Source: Eledone cirrhosa (taxonomy: Eukaryota > Mollusca > Cephalopoda > Octopoda > Eledonidae). Taken from it: a stretch of DNA of 64,000 nucleotides. The notes beneath the pieces are model-generated. The model was not told the DNA's origin, ran no database searches, and saw only the letters and a program-made list of their open reading frames with translations. How positions within the stretch are numbered: the first letter of the stretch is position 1; every line of letters begins with the position of its first letter. The translations under genes and the position numbers were made by a program. Shown here in pieces: positions 36,379 to 51,200 of this stretch. The DNA lies in contig OZ024741.1 in the NCBI GenBank assembly GCA_964016885.1, forward strand, positions 414,424,081-414,488,080. The letters are read 5' to 3'.

Positions 36379-38656
36379 TATTTCAGTACTGACCTTTAAC
36401 CCCTCAACCCTGCTAACCCAATATTTCAATACTAACCTTTAACCCCTCAACCCTGCTAACTCAATATTTCAGTACTGACCTTTAACCCCTCAACCCTGCT
36501 AACCCAATATTTCAGTACTGACCTTTAACCACTCAACCCTGCTAACCCAATATTTCAGTACTGACCTTTAACCCCTCAACCCTGCTAACCCAATATTTCA
36601 ATACTAACCTTTAACCCCTCAACTCTGCTAACCCAATATTTCAGTACTGACCTTTAACCCCTCAACCCTGCTAACCCAATATTTCAGTACTGACCTTTAA
36701 CCCCTCAACCCTGCTAACCCAATATTTCAATACTAACCTTTAACCCCTCAACACTGCTAACCCAATATTTCAGTACTGACCTTTAACTCCTCAACCCTGC
36801 TAACCCAATATTTCAATACTAACCTTTAACCCCTCAACCCTGCTAACCCAATATTACAATACTAACCTTTAACCCCTCAACCCTGCTAACCCAATATTTC
36901 AGTACTGACCTTTAATCCCTCAACCCTGCTAACCCAATATTTCAGTACTTACCTTTAACCCTTGAACCCTGCTAACCCAATATTTCTGTACTGACCTTTA
37001 ACCCCTCAACCCTGCTCACCCAATATTTCAGTACTGACCTTTAACCCCTCAACCCTGCTAACCCAATATTACAATACTAACCTTTAACCCCTCAACCCTG
37101 CTAACCCAATATTTCAGTACTGACCTTTAACCCCTCAACCCTGCTAACCCAATATTTCAGTACTGACCTTTAACCCCTCAACCCTGCTAACCCAATATTT
37201 CAGTACTGACCTTTAAGCCCTCAACCCTGCTAACCCAATATTACAATACTAACCTTTAACCCCTCAACCCTGCTAACCCAATATTTCAGTACTGACCTTT
37301 AACCCCTCAACCCTGCTAAACCAATATTTCAGTACTGACCTTTAACCCCTCAACCCTGCTAACCCAATATTTCAGTACTGACCTTTAACCCCTCAACCCT
37401 GCTAACCCAATATTTCAGTACTGACCTTTAAGCCCTCAACCCTGCTAACCCAATATTACAATACTAACCTTTAACACCTCAACCCTGCTAATCCAATATT
37501 TCAGTACTGACCTTTAACCCCTCAACCCTGCTAACCCAATATTTCAGTACTGACCTTTAACCCCTCAACTCTGCTAACCCAATATTTCAGTACTGACCTT
37601 TAACCCACCAACCCTGCTAACCCAATATTTCAGTACTGACCTTTAACCCCTCAACCCTGCTAACCCAATATTTTAGTACTGACCTTTAACCCACCAACCC
37701 TGCTAACCCAATATTTCAGTACTGACCTTTAACCCCTCAACTCTGCTAACCCAATATTTCAGTACTGACCTTTAACCCACCAACCCTGCTAACCCAATAT
37801 TTCAGTACTGACCTTTAACCCACCAACCCTGCTAACCCAATATTTCAGTACTGACCTTTAATCCCTCAACCCTGCTAACCCAATATTTTAGTACTGACCT
37901 TTAACCCCTCAACCCTGCTAACCCAATATAACAATACTAACTTTAACACCTCAACCCTGCTAACCCAATATTTCAGTACTGACCTTTAACCCCTCAACCC
38001 TGCTAACCCAATATTTCAGTACTGATCTTTAACCCCTCAACCCTGCTAACCCAATATTTCAGGACTGACCTTTAACCCCTCAATCCTGCTAACCCAATAT
38101 TTCAGTACTGACCTTTAACCCCTCAACCCTGCTAACCCAATATTTCAGTACTGACCTTTAATCCCTCAACCCTGCTAACCCAATATTTCAGTACTTACCT
38201 TTAACCCCTCAACCCTTCTAACCCAATATTTCAATACTAACCTTTAACCCCTCAACCCTTCTAACCCAATATTTTAGTACTAACCTTTAACCCCTCAACC
38301 CTGCTAACCCAATATTTCAATACTAACCTTTAACCCCTCAACCCTGCTAACCCAATATTTCAATACTAACCGTTAACCCCTCAACCCTGCTAACCCAATA
38401 TTTCAATGCTGACCTTTAACCCCTCAAACCTGCTAACCCAAGATTTCAGTACTGACCTTTAACCCCTCAACCCTGCTAACCCAATATTTCAATACTAGCC
38501 TTTAACCCCTCAACCCTACTAACCCAATATTTCAATACTAACCTTTAACCCCTCAAACCTGCTAACCCAATATTTCAATACTAACCTTTAACCCCTCAAC
38601 CCTGCTAACCCAATATTTCGGTACTAACCTTTAACCCCTCAACCCTGCTAACCCAA
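36379..38656 (+). repeat. Second copy (2,278 bp) of 33972-36378
   Basis: It has the same marker order as the first copy and is three monomers shorter between about 37,500 and 37,570. It has a private cagtacttacc near 38,192. The 42-bp monomer at 37927-37968 was duplicated together with its surroundings. Confidence 0.92.
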
Positions 38657-39086
38657 TATTTCAGTACTGACCTTTAACCCCTCAACCCTGCTAACCCAAT
38701 ATTTCAGTACTAACCTTTAACCCCTCAACCCTGCTAACCCAATATTTCAGTACTAACCTTTAACCCCTCAACCCTGCTAACCCAATATTTCAATACTAAC
38801 CTTTAACCCCTCAACCCGGCTAACACAATATTTCAATACTAATCTTTAACCCCTCAACCCAGCTAACCCAATATTTCAGTACTGACCTTTAACCCCTCAA
38901 CCCAGCTAACCCAATATTTCAGTACTGACCTTTAACCCCTCAACCCTGCTAACCCAAGATTTCAGTACTGACCTTTAACCCCTCAACCCTGCTAACGCAA
39001 TATTTCACTACTAACCTTTAACCCCTCAACCCTGCTAACCCAATATTTAAGTACTGACCTTTAACCCCTCAACCCTGCTAACCCAA

Positions 39087-39129
39087 TATTACAACACTAA
39101 CCTTTAACACCTCAACCCTGCCAACGCAA
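39087..39129 (+). repeat. Isolated E-type monomer
   Basis: A single E monomer (tattacaacac, cacctc, gccaacgc) is set among A, B and C monomers. Equivalent single E monomers start at 43871, 48514 and 53587. The last two are 5,073 bp apart, in step with the large higher-order repeat. Confidence 0.9.
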
Positions 39130-40075
39130 TATTTCAATACTAACCTTTAACCCCTCAACCCTTCTAACCCAATATTTCAGTACTGACCTTTAACCCCTAC
39201 ACCCTGCTAACCCAATATTTCAGTACTGACCTTTAACCCCTCAACCCTGCTAACCCAATATTACAATACTAACCTTTAACCCCTCAACCCTGCTAACCCA
39301 ATATTACAATACTAACCTTTAACCCCTCAACCCTGCTAACCCAATATTTCAATACTAACCTTTAACTCCTCAACCCAGCTAACCCAATATTACAATACTA
39401 ACCTTTAACCCCTCAACCCTGCTAACCCAATATTTCAATACTAACCTTTAACTCCTCAACCCTGCTAACCCAATATTTCAGTACTGACCTTTAACCCCTC
39501 AACCCTGCTAACCCAATATTTCAGTACTAACCTTTAACCCCTCAACCCTGCTAACCCAATATTTCAGTACTGACCTTTAACCCCTCAACGCTGCTAACCC
39601 AATATTTCAATACTAACCTTTAACTCCTCAACCCTGCTAACCCAATATTTCAGTACTGACCTTTAACCCCTCAACCCTGCTAACCCAATATTTCAGTACT
39701 AAACTTTAACCCCTCAACCCTGCTAACCCAATATTACAGTACTGACCTTTAACCCCTCAACCCTGCTAACCCAATATTTCAGTACTAACCTTTAACCCCT
39801 CAACCCTGCTAACCCAAGATTTCAGTGCTGACCTTTAACCCCTCAACCCTGCTAACCCAATATTTCAGTACTAACCTTTAACCCCTCAACCCTGCTAACC
39901 CAATATTTAAGTACTGACCTTTAACCCCTCAACCCTGCTAACCCAATATTTCAATACTATCCTTTACCTCCTCAACCCAGCTAACCCAATATTTCAATAC
40001 TAACCTTTAACCCCTCAACCCTGCTAACCCAATATTACAATAATAACCTTTAACCCCTCAACCCTGCTAACCCAA

Positions 40076-41650
40076 TATTTCAGTACTGACCTTTAACCCC
40101 TCAACCCTGCTAACCCTATATTTCAATACTAACCATTAACCCCTCAACCCTGCTAACCCAATATTTCAGTACTGACCTTTAACCCCTCAACCCTGCTAAC
40201 CCAATATTTCAGTACTGACCTTTAACCCCTCAACCCTGCTAACCCAATATTTCAGTACTAACCTTTAACCCCTCAACCCTGCTAACCCAATATTTCAGTA
40301 CTGACCTTTAACCCCTCAACCCTGCTAACCCAATATTTCAGCACTAACCTTTAACCCCTCAACCCTGCTAACCCAATATTTCAGTACTAACCTTTAACCC
40401 CTCAACCCTGCTAACCCAATATTTCAATACTAACCTTTAACCCCTCAACCCTGCTAACCCAATATTTCTGTACTGACCTTTAACCCCTCAACCCTGCTAA
40501 CCCAATATTACAATACTAACCTTTAACCCTTCAACCCTGCTAACCCAATATTTCAATACTAACCTTTAACCCCTCAACCCTGCTAACCCAATATTTCAGT
40601 ACTGACCTTTAACCCCTCAACCATGCTAACCCAATATTACAATACTAACCTTTAACCCTTCAACCCTGCTAACCCAATATTTCAGTACTAACCTTTAACC
40701 CCTCAACCCTGCTAACCCAATATTTCAATACTAACCTTTAACCCCTCAACCCTGCTAACCCAATATTTCAGTACTGACCTTTAACCCCTCAACCCTGCTA
40801 ACCCAATATTTCAATACTAACCTTTAACCCCTCAACCCTGCTAACCCAATATTTCAGTACTGACCTTTAACCCCTCAACCCTGCTAACCCAATATTTCAA
40901 TACTAACCTTTAACCCCTCAACCCTGCTAACTCAATATTTCAGTACTGACCTTTAACCCCTCAACCCTGCTAACCCAATATTTCAGTACTGACCTTTAAC
41001 CACTCAACCCTGCTAACCCAATATTTCAGTACTGACCTTTAACCCCTCAACCCTGCTAACCCAATATTTCAATACTAACCTTTAACCCCTCAACTCTGCT
41101 AACCCAATATTTCAGTACTGACCTTTAACCCCTCAACCCTGCTAACCCAATATTTCAGTACTGACCTTTAACCCCTCAACCCTGCTAACCCAATATTTCA
41201 ATACTAACCTTTAACCCCTCAACTCTGCTAACCCAATATTTCAGTACTGACCTTTAACTCCTCAACCCTGCTAACCCAATATTTCAATACTAACCTTTAA
41301 CACATCAACCCTGCTAACCCAATATTACAATACTAACCTTTAACCCCTCAACCCTGCTAACCCAATATTTCAGTACTGACCTTTAACCCTGCTAACCCAA
41401 TATTTCAATACTAACCTTTAACCCCTCAACCCTGCTAACCCAATATTTCAGTACTGACCTTTAACCCCTCAACCCTGCTAACCCAATATTACAATACTAA
41501 CCTTTAACCCTGCTAACCCAATATTTCAATACTAACGTTTAACCCCTCAACCCTGTTAACCCAATATTTCAGTACTGACCTTTAACCCCTCAACCCTGCT
41601 AACCTAATATTTCAATACTATCCTTTACCTCCTCAACCCAGCTAACCCAA
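40076..41650 (+). repeat. About 1.6-kb segment, first of a tandem pair
   Basis: It recurs at 41694-43182. Shared markers are gctaaccctatatttc plus accattaacc at 40114/41732, cagcactaacc near 40,341/41,959, tttctgtactg at 40469/42087 (all offset 1,618), then taaccactc 41001/42576 (offset 1,575), and the pair of 35-bp monomers 41366 and 41487 / 42941 and 43062, followed by aacgtttaac and ctgttaaccc. One monomer was lost in the second copy. Confidence 0.88.
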
Positions 41651-43096
41651 TATTTCAATACTAACCTTTAACCCCTCAACCCTGCTAACCCAATATTTCA
41701 GTACTGACCTTTAACCCCTCAACCCTGCTAACCCTATATTTCAATACTAACCATTAACCCCTCAACCCTGCTAACCCAATATTTCAGTACTGACCTTTAA
41801 CCCCTCAACCCTGCTAACCCAATATTTCAGTACTGACCTTTAACCCCTCAACCCTGCTAACCCAATATTTCAGTACTAACCTTTAACCCCTCAACCCTGC
41901 TAACCCAATATTTCAGTACTGACCTTTAACCCCTCAACCCTGCTAACCCAATATTTCAGCACTAACCTTTAACCCCTCAACCCTGCTAACCCAATATTTC
42001 AGTACTAACCTTTAACCCCTCAACCCTGCTAACCCAATATTTCAATACTAACCTTTAACCCCTCAACCCTGCTAACCCAATATTTCTGTACTGACCTTTA
42101 ACCCCTCAACCCTGCTAACCCAATATTACAATACTAACCTTTAACCCTTCAACCCTGCTAACCCAATATTTCAATACTAACCTTTAACCCCTCAACCCTG
42201 CTAACCCAATATTTCAGTACTGACCTTTAACCCCTCAACCCTGCTAACCCAATATTACAATACTAACCTTTAACCCTTCAACCCTGCTAACCCAATATTT
42301 CAGTACTGTCCTTTAACCCCTCAACCCTGCTAACCCAATATTTCAGTACTGACCTTTAACCCCTCAACCCTGCTAACCCAATATTTCAATACTAACCTTT
42401 AACCCCTCAACCCTGCTAACCCAATATTTCAGTACTGACCTTTAACCCCTCAACCCTGCTAACCCAATATTTCAATACTAACCTTTAACCCCTCAACCCT
42501 GCTAACTCAATATTTCAGTACTGACCTTTAACCCCTCAACCCTGCTAACCCAATATTTCAGTACTGACCTTTAACCACTCAACCCTGCTAACCCAATATT
42601 TCAGTACTGACCTTTAACCCCTCAACCCTGCTAACCCAATATTTCAATACTAACCTTTAACCCCTCAACTCTGCTAACCCAATATTTCAGTACTGACCTT
42701 TAACCCCTCAACCCTGCTAACCCAATATTTCAGTACTGACCTTTAACCCCTCAACCCTGCTAACCCAATATTTCAATACTAACCTTTAACCCCTCAACTC
42801 TGCTAACCCAATATTTCAGCACTGACCTTTAACTCCTCAACCCTGCTAACCCAATATTTCAATACTAACCTTTAACCCCTCAACCCTGCTAACCCAATAT
42901 TACAATACTAACCTTTAACCCCTCAACCCTGCTAACCCAATATTTCAGTACTGACCTTTAACCCTGCTAACCCAATATTTCAATACTAACCTTTAACCCC
43001 TCAACCCTGCTAACCCAATATTTCAGTACTGACCTTTAACCCCTCAACCCTGCTAACCCAATATTACAATACTAACCTTTAACCCTGCTAACCCAA
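41366..43096 (+). repeat. Two pairs of 35-bp monomers, 121 bp apart within each pair
   Basis: 35-bp monomers lie at 41366-41400, 41487-41521, 42941-42975 and 43062-43096. They lack the same 8 bp as those at 26.5-31.3 kb. Here the two members are separated by two monomers (86 bp), whereas the earlier pairs are separated by five. They share a common origin or arose at the same slippage site. Confidence 0.92.
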
Positions 43097-43182
43097 TATT
43101 TCAATACTAACGTTTAACCCCTCAACCCTGTTAACCCAATATTTCAGTACTGACCTTTAACCCCTCAACCCTGCTAACCTAA
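41694..43182 (+). repeat. Second copy of 40076-41650
   Basis: It carries the same markers, one monomer shorter after about 42.3 kb. It ends with the 35-bp pair, the aacgtttaac monomer and an A monomer ending gctaacctaa at 43140-43182. After this the copies diverge. Confidence 0.88.
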
Positions 43183-43655
43183 TATTTCAATACTAACCTT
43201 TACCTCATCAACCCTGCTAACCCAATATTTCAATACTAACCTTTAACCCCTCAACCCTGCTAACCCAATATTTCAATACTGACCTTTAACCCCTCAACCC
43301 TGCTAACCCAAGATTTCAGTACTGACCTTTAACCCCTCAACCCTGCTAACCCAATATTTCAATACTAGCCTTTAACCCCTCAACCCTACTAACCCAATAT
43401 TTCAATACTAACCTTTAACCCCTCAAACCTGCTAACCCAATATTTCAATACTAACCTTTAACCCCTCAACCCTGCTAACCCAATATTTCGGTACTAACCT
43501 TTAACCCCTCAACCCTGCTAACCCAATATTTCAGTACTGAACTTTAACCCCTCAACCCTGCTAACCAAATATTTCAGTACTGAACTTTAACCCCTCAACC
43601 CTGCTAACCCAATATTTCAGTACTAACCTTTAACCCCTCAAACCTGCTAACCAAA

Positions 43656-46600
43656 TATTTCAAGACTGAACTTTAACCCCTCAACCCTGCTAACCCAATA
43701 TTTCAGTACTGACCTTTAACCCCTCAACCCTGCTAACCCAATATTTCAGTACTGACCTTTAACCCCTCAACCCTGCTAACCCAATATTTCAGTACTAACC
43801 TTTAACCCCTCAACCCTGCTAACCCAATATTTAAGTACTGACCTTTAACCCCTCAACCCTGCTAACCCAATATTACAATACTAACCTTTAACACCTCAAC
43901 CCTGCCAACGCAATATTTCAATACTAACCTTTAACCCCTCAACCCTGCTAACCCAATATTTCAGTACTGACCTTTAACCCCTACACCCTGCTAACCCAAT
44001 ATTTCAGTACTGACCTTTAACCCCTCAACCCTGCTAACCCAATATTACAATACTAACCTTTAACCCCTCAACCCTGCTAACCCAATATTACAATAATAAC
44101 CTTTAACCCCTCAACCCTGCTAACCCAATATTTCAATACTAACCTTTAACTCCTCAACCCAGCTAACCCAATATTTCAATACTAACCTTTAACCCCTCAA
44201 CCCTGCTAACCCAATATTTCAATACTAACCTTTAACTCCTCAACCCAGCTAACCCAATATTACAATACTAACCTTTAACCCCTCAACCCTGCTAACCCAA
44301 TATTTCAATACTAACCTTTAACTCCTCAACCCTGCTAACCCAATATTTCAGTACTGACCTTTAACCCCTCAACCCTGCTAACCCAATATTTCAGTACTAA
44401 CCTTTAACCCCTCAACCCTGCTAACCCAATATTTCAGTACTGACCTTTAACCCCTCAACGCTGCTAACCCAATATTTCAATACTAACCTTTAACTCCTCA
44501 ACCCTGCTAACCCAATATTTCAGTACTGACCTTTAACCCCTCAACCCTGCTAACCCAATATTTCAGTACTAAACTTTAACTCCTCAACCCTGCTAACCCA
44601 ATATTACAGTACTGACCTTTAACCCCTCAACCCTGCTAACCCAATATTTCAGTACTAACCTTTAACCCCTCAACCCTGCTAACCCAAGATTTCAGTACTG
44701 ACCTTTAACCCCTCAACCCTGCTAACCCAATATTTCAGTACTAACCTTTAACCCCTCAACCCTGCTAACCCAATATTTAAGTACTGACCTTTAACCCCTC
44801 AACCCTGCTAACCCAATATTTCAATACTAACCTTTACCTCCTCAACCCAGCTAACCCAATATTTCAATACTAACCTTTAACCCCTCAACCCTGCTAACCC
44901 AATATTTCAGTACTGACCTTTAACCCCTCAACCCTGCTAACCCTATATTTCAATACTAACCATTAACCCCTCAACCCTGCTAACCCAATATTTCAGTACT
45001 GACCTTTAACCCCTCAACCCTGCTAACCCAATATTTCAGTACTGACCTTTAACCCCTCAACCCTGCTAACCCAATATTTCAGTACTAACCTTTAACCCCT
45101 CAACCCTGCTAACCCAATATTTCAGTACTGACCTTTAACCCCTCAACCCTGCTAACCCAATATTTCAATACTAACCTTTAACCCCTCAAACCTGCTAACC
45201 CAATATTTCAGTACTAACCTTTAACCCCTCAACCCTGCTAACCCAATATTTCAATACTAACCTTTAACCCCTCAACCCTGCTAACCCAATATTTCAGTAC
45301 TGACCTTTAACCCCTCAACCCTGCTAACCCAATATTACAATACTAACCTTTAACCCTTCAACCCTGCTAACCCAATATTTCAATACTAACCTTTAACCCC
45401 TCAACCCTGCTAACCCAATATTTCAGTACTGACCTTTAACCCCTCAACCCTGCTAACCCAATATTACAATACTAACCTTTAACCCTTCAACCCTGCTAAC
45501 CCAATATTTCAGTACTGTCCTTTAACCCCTCAACCCTGCTAACCCAATATTTCAGTACTGACCTTTAACCCCTCAACCCTGCTAACCCAATATTTCAATA
45601 CTAACCTTTAACCCCTCAACCCTGCTAACCCAATATTTCAGTACTGACCTTTAACCCCTCAACCCTGCTAACCCAATATTTCAGTACTGACCTTTAACCA
45701 CTCAACCCTGCTAACCCAATATTTCAGTACTGACCTTTAACCCCTCAACCCTGCTAACCCAATATTTCAATACTAACCTTTAACCCCTCAACTCTGCTAA
45801 CCCAATATTTCAGTACTGACCTTTAACCTCTCAACCCTGCTAACCCAATATTTCAGTACTGACCTTTAACCCCTCAACCCTGCTAACCCAATATTTCAAT
45901 ACTAACCTTTAACCCCTCAACTCTGCTAACCCAATATTTCAGTACTGACCTTTAACTCCTCAACCCTGCTAACCCAATATTTCAATACTAACCTTTAACC
46001 CCTCAACCCTACTAACCCAATATTACAATACTAACCTTTAACCCCTCAACCCTGCTAACCCAATATTTCAGTACTGACCTTTAATCCCTCAACCCTGCTA
46101 ACCCAATATTTCAGTACTGACCTTTAACCCTTGAACCCTGCTAACCCAATATTTCTGTACTGACCTTTAACCCCTCAACCCTGCTCACCCAATATTTCAG
46201 TACTGACCTTTAACCCCTCAACCCTGCTAACCCAATATTACAATACTAACCTTTAACCCCTCAACCCTGCTAACCCAATATTTCAGTACTGACCTTTAAC
46301 CCCTCAACCCTGCTAACCCAATATTTCAGTACTGACCTTTAACCCCTCAACCCTGCTAACCCAATATTTCAGTACTGACCTTTAAGCCCTCAACCCTGCT
46401 AACCCAATATTACAATACTAACCTTTAACCCCTCAACCCTGCTAACCCAATATTTCAGTACTGACCTTTAACCCCTCAACCCTGCTAACCCAATATTACA
46501 ATACTAACCTTTAACCCCTCAACCCTGCTAACCCAATATTTCAGTACTGACCTTTAACCCCTCAACCCTGCTAACCCAATATTTCAGTACTAACCTTTAA

Positions 46601-48212
46601 CCCCTCAACCCTGCTAACCCAATATTTCAGTACTGACCTTTAACCCCTCAACCCTGCTAACCCAATATTACAATACTAACCTTTAACCCCTCAACCCTGC
46701 TAACCCAATATTTCAGTACTGACCTTTAACCCCTCAACCCTGCTAACCCAATATTTCAGTACTGACCTTTAACCCCTCAACCCTGTTAAACCAATATTTC
46801 AGTACTGACCTTTAACCCCTCAACCCTGCTAACCCAATATTTCAGTACTGACATTTAAGCCCTCAACCCTGCTAACCAAATATTACAATACTAACCTTTA
46901 ACACCTCAACCCTGCTAACCCAATATTTCAGTACTGACCTTTAACCCCTCAACCCTGCTAACCCAATATTTCAGTACTGACCTTTAACCCCTCAACCCTG
47001 CTAACCCAATATTTCAGTACTGACCTTTAACCCCTCAACCCTACTAACCCAATATTTCAGTACTAACCTTTAACCCCTCAACCCTGCTAACCCAATATTT
47101 CAGTACTGACCTTTAACCCCTCAACTCTGCTAACCCAATATTTCAGTACTGACCTTTAACCCCTCAACCCTGCTAACCCAATATTTCAGTACTGACCTTT
47201 AACCCACCAACCCTGCTAACCCAATATTTCAGTACTGACCTTTAATCCCTCAACCCTGCTAACCCAATATTTTAGTACTGACCTTTAACCCACCAACCCT
47301 GCTAACCCAATATTTCAGTACTGACCTTTAATCCCTCAACCCTGCTAACCCAATATTACTATACTAACTTTAACACCTCAACCCTGCTAACCCAATATTT
47401 CAGTACTGACCTTTAACCCCCAAACCCTGCTAACCCAATATTTCAGTACTGATCTTTAACCCCTCAACCCTGCTAACCCAATATTTCAGGACTGACCTTT
47501 AACCCCTCAATCCTGCTAACCCAATATTTCAGTACTGACCTTTAACCCCTCAACCCTGCTAACCCAATATTTCAGTACTGACCTTTAATCCCTCAATCCT
47601 GCTAACCCAATATTTCAGTATTGACCTTTAACCCCTCAACCCTTCTAACCCAATATTTCAATACTAACCTTTAACCCCTCAACCCTTCTAACCCAATATT
47701 TTAGTACTAACCTTTAACCCCTCAACCCTGCTAACCCAATATTTCAATACTAACCTTTAACCCCTCAACCCTGCTAACCCAATATTTCAATACTAACCGT
47801 TAACCCCTCAACCCTGCTAACCCAATATTTCAATACTGACCTTTAACCCCTCAACCCTGCTAACCCAAGATTTCAGTACTGACCTTTAACCCCTCAACCC
47901 TGCTAACCCAATATTTCAATACTAGCCTTTAACCCCTCAACCCTACTAACCCAATATTTCAATACTAACCTTTAACCCCTCAAACCTGCTAACCCAATAT
48001 TTCAATACTAACCTTTAACCCCTCAACCCTGCTAACCCAATATTTCGGTACTAACCTTTAACCCCTCAACCCTGCTAACCCAATATTTCAGTACTGAACT
48101 TTAACCCCTCAACCCTGCTAACCCAATATTTCAGTACTGAACTTTAACCCCTCAACCCTGCTAACCCAATATTTCAGTACTAACCTTTAACCCCTCAAAC
48201 CTGCTAACCAAA
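43656..48212 (+). repeat. Large higher-order repeat, copy 1 (4,557 bp, 106 monomers)
   Basis: Copy boundaries are set at the monomer with ttcaagactgaac (43656, 48213, 53286). Markers in order are the E monomer 43871, taccc variant cccctacaccctgc near 43,982, the aacccagc group, acgctgc, aagatttcag, taagtactgacc, the ctatatttc/accattaacc pair near 44,941, taaccactc, taacccttgaacc, tttctgtactg 46156, gctcaccc, caccaacc with tattttagtac, the 42-bp monomer 47354-47395, caggactgacc 47490, cccttctaaccc, accgttaac and tttcggtac 48047. The copy is 12 monomers shorter than copy 2. Confidence 0.9.
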
Positions 48213-51200
48213 TATTTCAAGACTGAACTTTAACCCCTCAACCCTGCTAACACAATATTTCAATACTAATCTTTAACCCCTCAACCCAGCTAACCCAATA
48301 TTTCAGTACTGACCTTTAACCCCTCAACCCAGCTAACCCAATATTTCAGTACTGACCTTTAACCCCTCAACCCTGCTAACCCAAGATTTCAGTACTGACC
48401 TTTAACCCCTCAACCCTGCTAACCCAATATTTCAGTACTAACCTTTAACCCCTCAACCCTGCTAACCCAATATTTAAGTACTGACCTTTAACCCCTCAAC
48501 CCTGCTAACCCAATATTACAATACTAACCTTTAACACCTCAACCCTGCCAACGCAATATTTCAATACTAACCTTTAACCCCTCAACCCAGCTAACCCAAT
48601 ATTTCAGTACTGACCTTTAACCCCTACACCCTGCTAACCCAATATTTCAGTACTGACCTTTAACCCCTCAACCCTGCTAACCCAATATTACAATACTAAC
48701 CTTTAACCCCTCAACCCTGCTAACCCAATATTACAATACTAACCTTTAACCCCTCAACCCTGCTAACCCAATATTTCAATACTAACCTTTAACTCCTCAA
48801 CCCAGCTAACCCAATATTTCAATACTAACCTTTAACCCCTCAACCCTGCTAACCCAATATTTAAATACTAACCTTTAACTCCTCAACCCAGCTAACCCAA
48901 TATTACAATACTAACCTTTAACCCCTCAACCCTGCTAACCCAATATTTCAGTACTAACCTTTAACTCCTCAACTCTGCTAACCCAATATTTCAGTACTAA
49001 CCTTTAACCCCTCAACCCTGCTAACCCAATATTTCAGTACTGACCTTTAACCCCTCAACGCTGCTAACCCAATATTTCAATACTAACCTTTAACCCCTCA
49101 ACCCTGCTAACCCAATATTTAAATACTAACCTTTAACTCCTCAACCCAGCTAACCCAATATTACAATACTAACCTTTAACCCCTCAACCCTGCTAACCCA
49201 ATATTTCAGTACTAACCTTTAACTCCTCAACTCTGCTAACCCAATATTTCAGTACTAACCTTTAACCCCTCAACCCTGCTAACCCAATATTTCAGTACTG
49301 ACCTTTAACCCCTCAACCCTGCTAACCCAATATTTCAATACTAACCTTTAACCCCTCAACCCTGCTAACCCAATATTTCAGTACTGACCTTTAACCCCTC
49401 AACCCTGCTAACCCAATATTTCAATACTAACCTTTAACCCCTCAACCCTGCTAACCCAATATTTAAGTACTGACCTTTAACCCCTCAACCCTGCTAACCC
49501 AATATTTCAATACTAACCTTTACCTCCTCAACCCAGCTAACCCAATATTTCAATACTAACCTTTAACCCCTCAACCCTGCTAACCCAATATTACAATAAT
49601 AACCTTTAACCCCTCAACCCTGCTAACCCAATATTTCAGTACTGACCTTTAACCCCTCAACCCTGCTAACCCAATATTTCAGTACTGACCTTTAACCCCT
49701 CAACCCTGCTAACCCAATATTTCAGTACTGACCTTTAACCCCTCAACCCTGCTAACCCAATATTTCAGTACTAACCTTTAACCCCTCAACCCTGCTAACC
49801 CAATATTTCAGTACTGACCTTTAACCCCTCAACCCTGCTAACCCAATATTTCAGTACTAACCTTTAACCCCTCAACCCTGCTAACCCAATATTTCAGTAC
49901 TAACCTTTAACCCCTCAACCCTGCTAACCCAATATTTCAATACTAACCTTTAACCCCTCAACCCTGCTAACCCAATATTTCAGTAGTGACCTTTAACCCC
50001 TCAACCCTGCTAACCCAATATTACAATACTAACCTTTAACCCTTCAACCCTGCTAACCCAATATTTCAATACTAACCTTTAACCCCTCAACCCTGCTAAC
50101 CCAATATTTCAGTACTGACCTTTAACCCCTCAACCCTGCTAACCCAATATTACAATACTAACCTTTAACCCTTCAACCCTGCTAACCCAATATTTCAATA
50201 CTAACCTTTAACCCCTCAACCCTGCTAACCCAATATTTCAGTACTGACCTTTAACCCCTCAACCCTGCTAACCCAATATTACAATACTAACCTTTAACCC
50301 CTCAACCCTGCTAACCCAATATTTCAGTACTGTCCTTTAACCCCTCAACCCTGCTAACCCAATATTTCAGTACTGACCTTTAACCCCTCAACCCTGCTAA
50401 CCCAATATTTCAATACTAACCTTTAACCCCTCAACCCTGCTAACCCAATATTTCAGTACTGACCTTTAACCCCTCAACCCTGCTAACCCAATATTTCAAT
50501 ACTAACCTTTAACCCCTCAACCCTGCTAACTCAATATTTCAGTACTGACCTTTAACCCCTCAACCCTGCTAACCCAATATTTCAGTACTGACCTTTAACC
50601 ACTCAACCCTGCTAACCCAATATTTCAGTACTGACCTTTAACCCCTCAACCCTGCTAACCCAATATTTCAATACTAACCTTTAACCCCTCAACTCTGCTA
50701 ACCCAATATTTCAGTACTGACCTTTAACCCCTCAACCCTGCTAACCCAATATTTCAGTACTGACCTTTAACCCCTCAACCCTGCTAACCCAATATTTCAA
50801 TACTAACCTTTAACCCCTCAACTCTGCTAACCCAATATTTCAGTACTGACCTTTAACTCCTCAACCCTGCTAACCCAATATTTCAATACTAACCTTTAAC
50901 CCCTCAACCCTGCTAACCCAATATTACAATACTAACCTTTAACCCCTCAACCCTGCTAACCCAATATTTCAGTACTGACCTTTAATCCCTCAACCCTGCT
51001 AACCCAATATTTCAGTACTGACCTTTAACCCTTGAACCCTGCTAACCCAATATTTCTGTACTGACCTTTAACCCCTCAACCCTGCTCACCCAATATTTCA
51101 GTACTGACCTTTAACCCCTCAACCCTGCTAACCCAATATTACAATACTAACCTTTAACCCCTCAACCCTGCTAACCCAATATTTCAGTACTGACCTTTAA

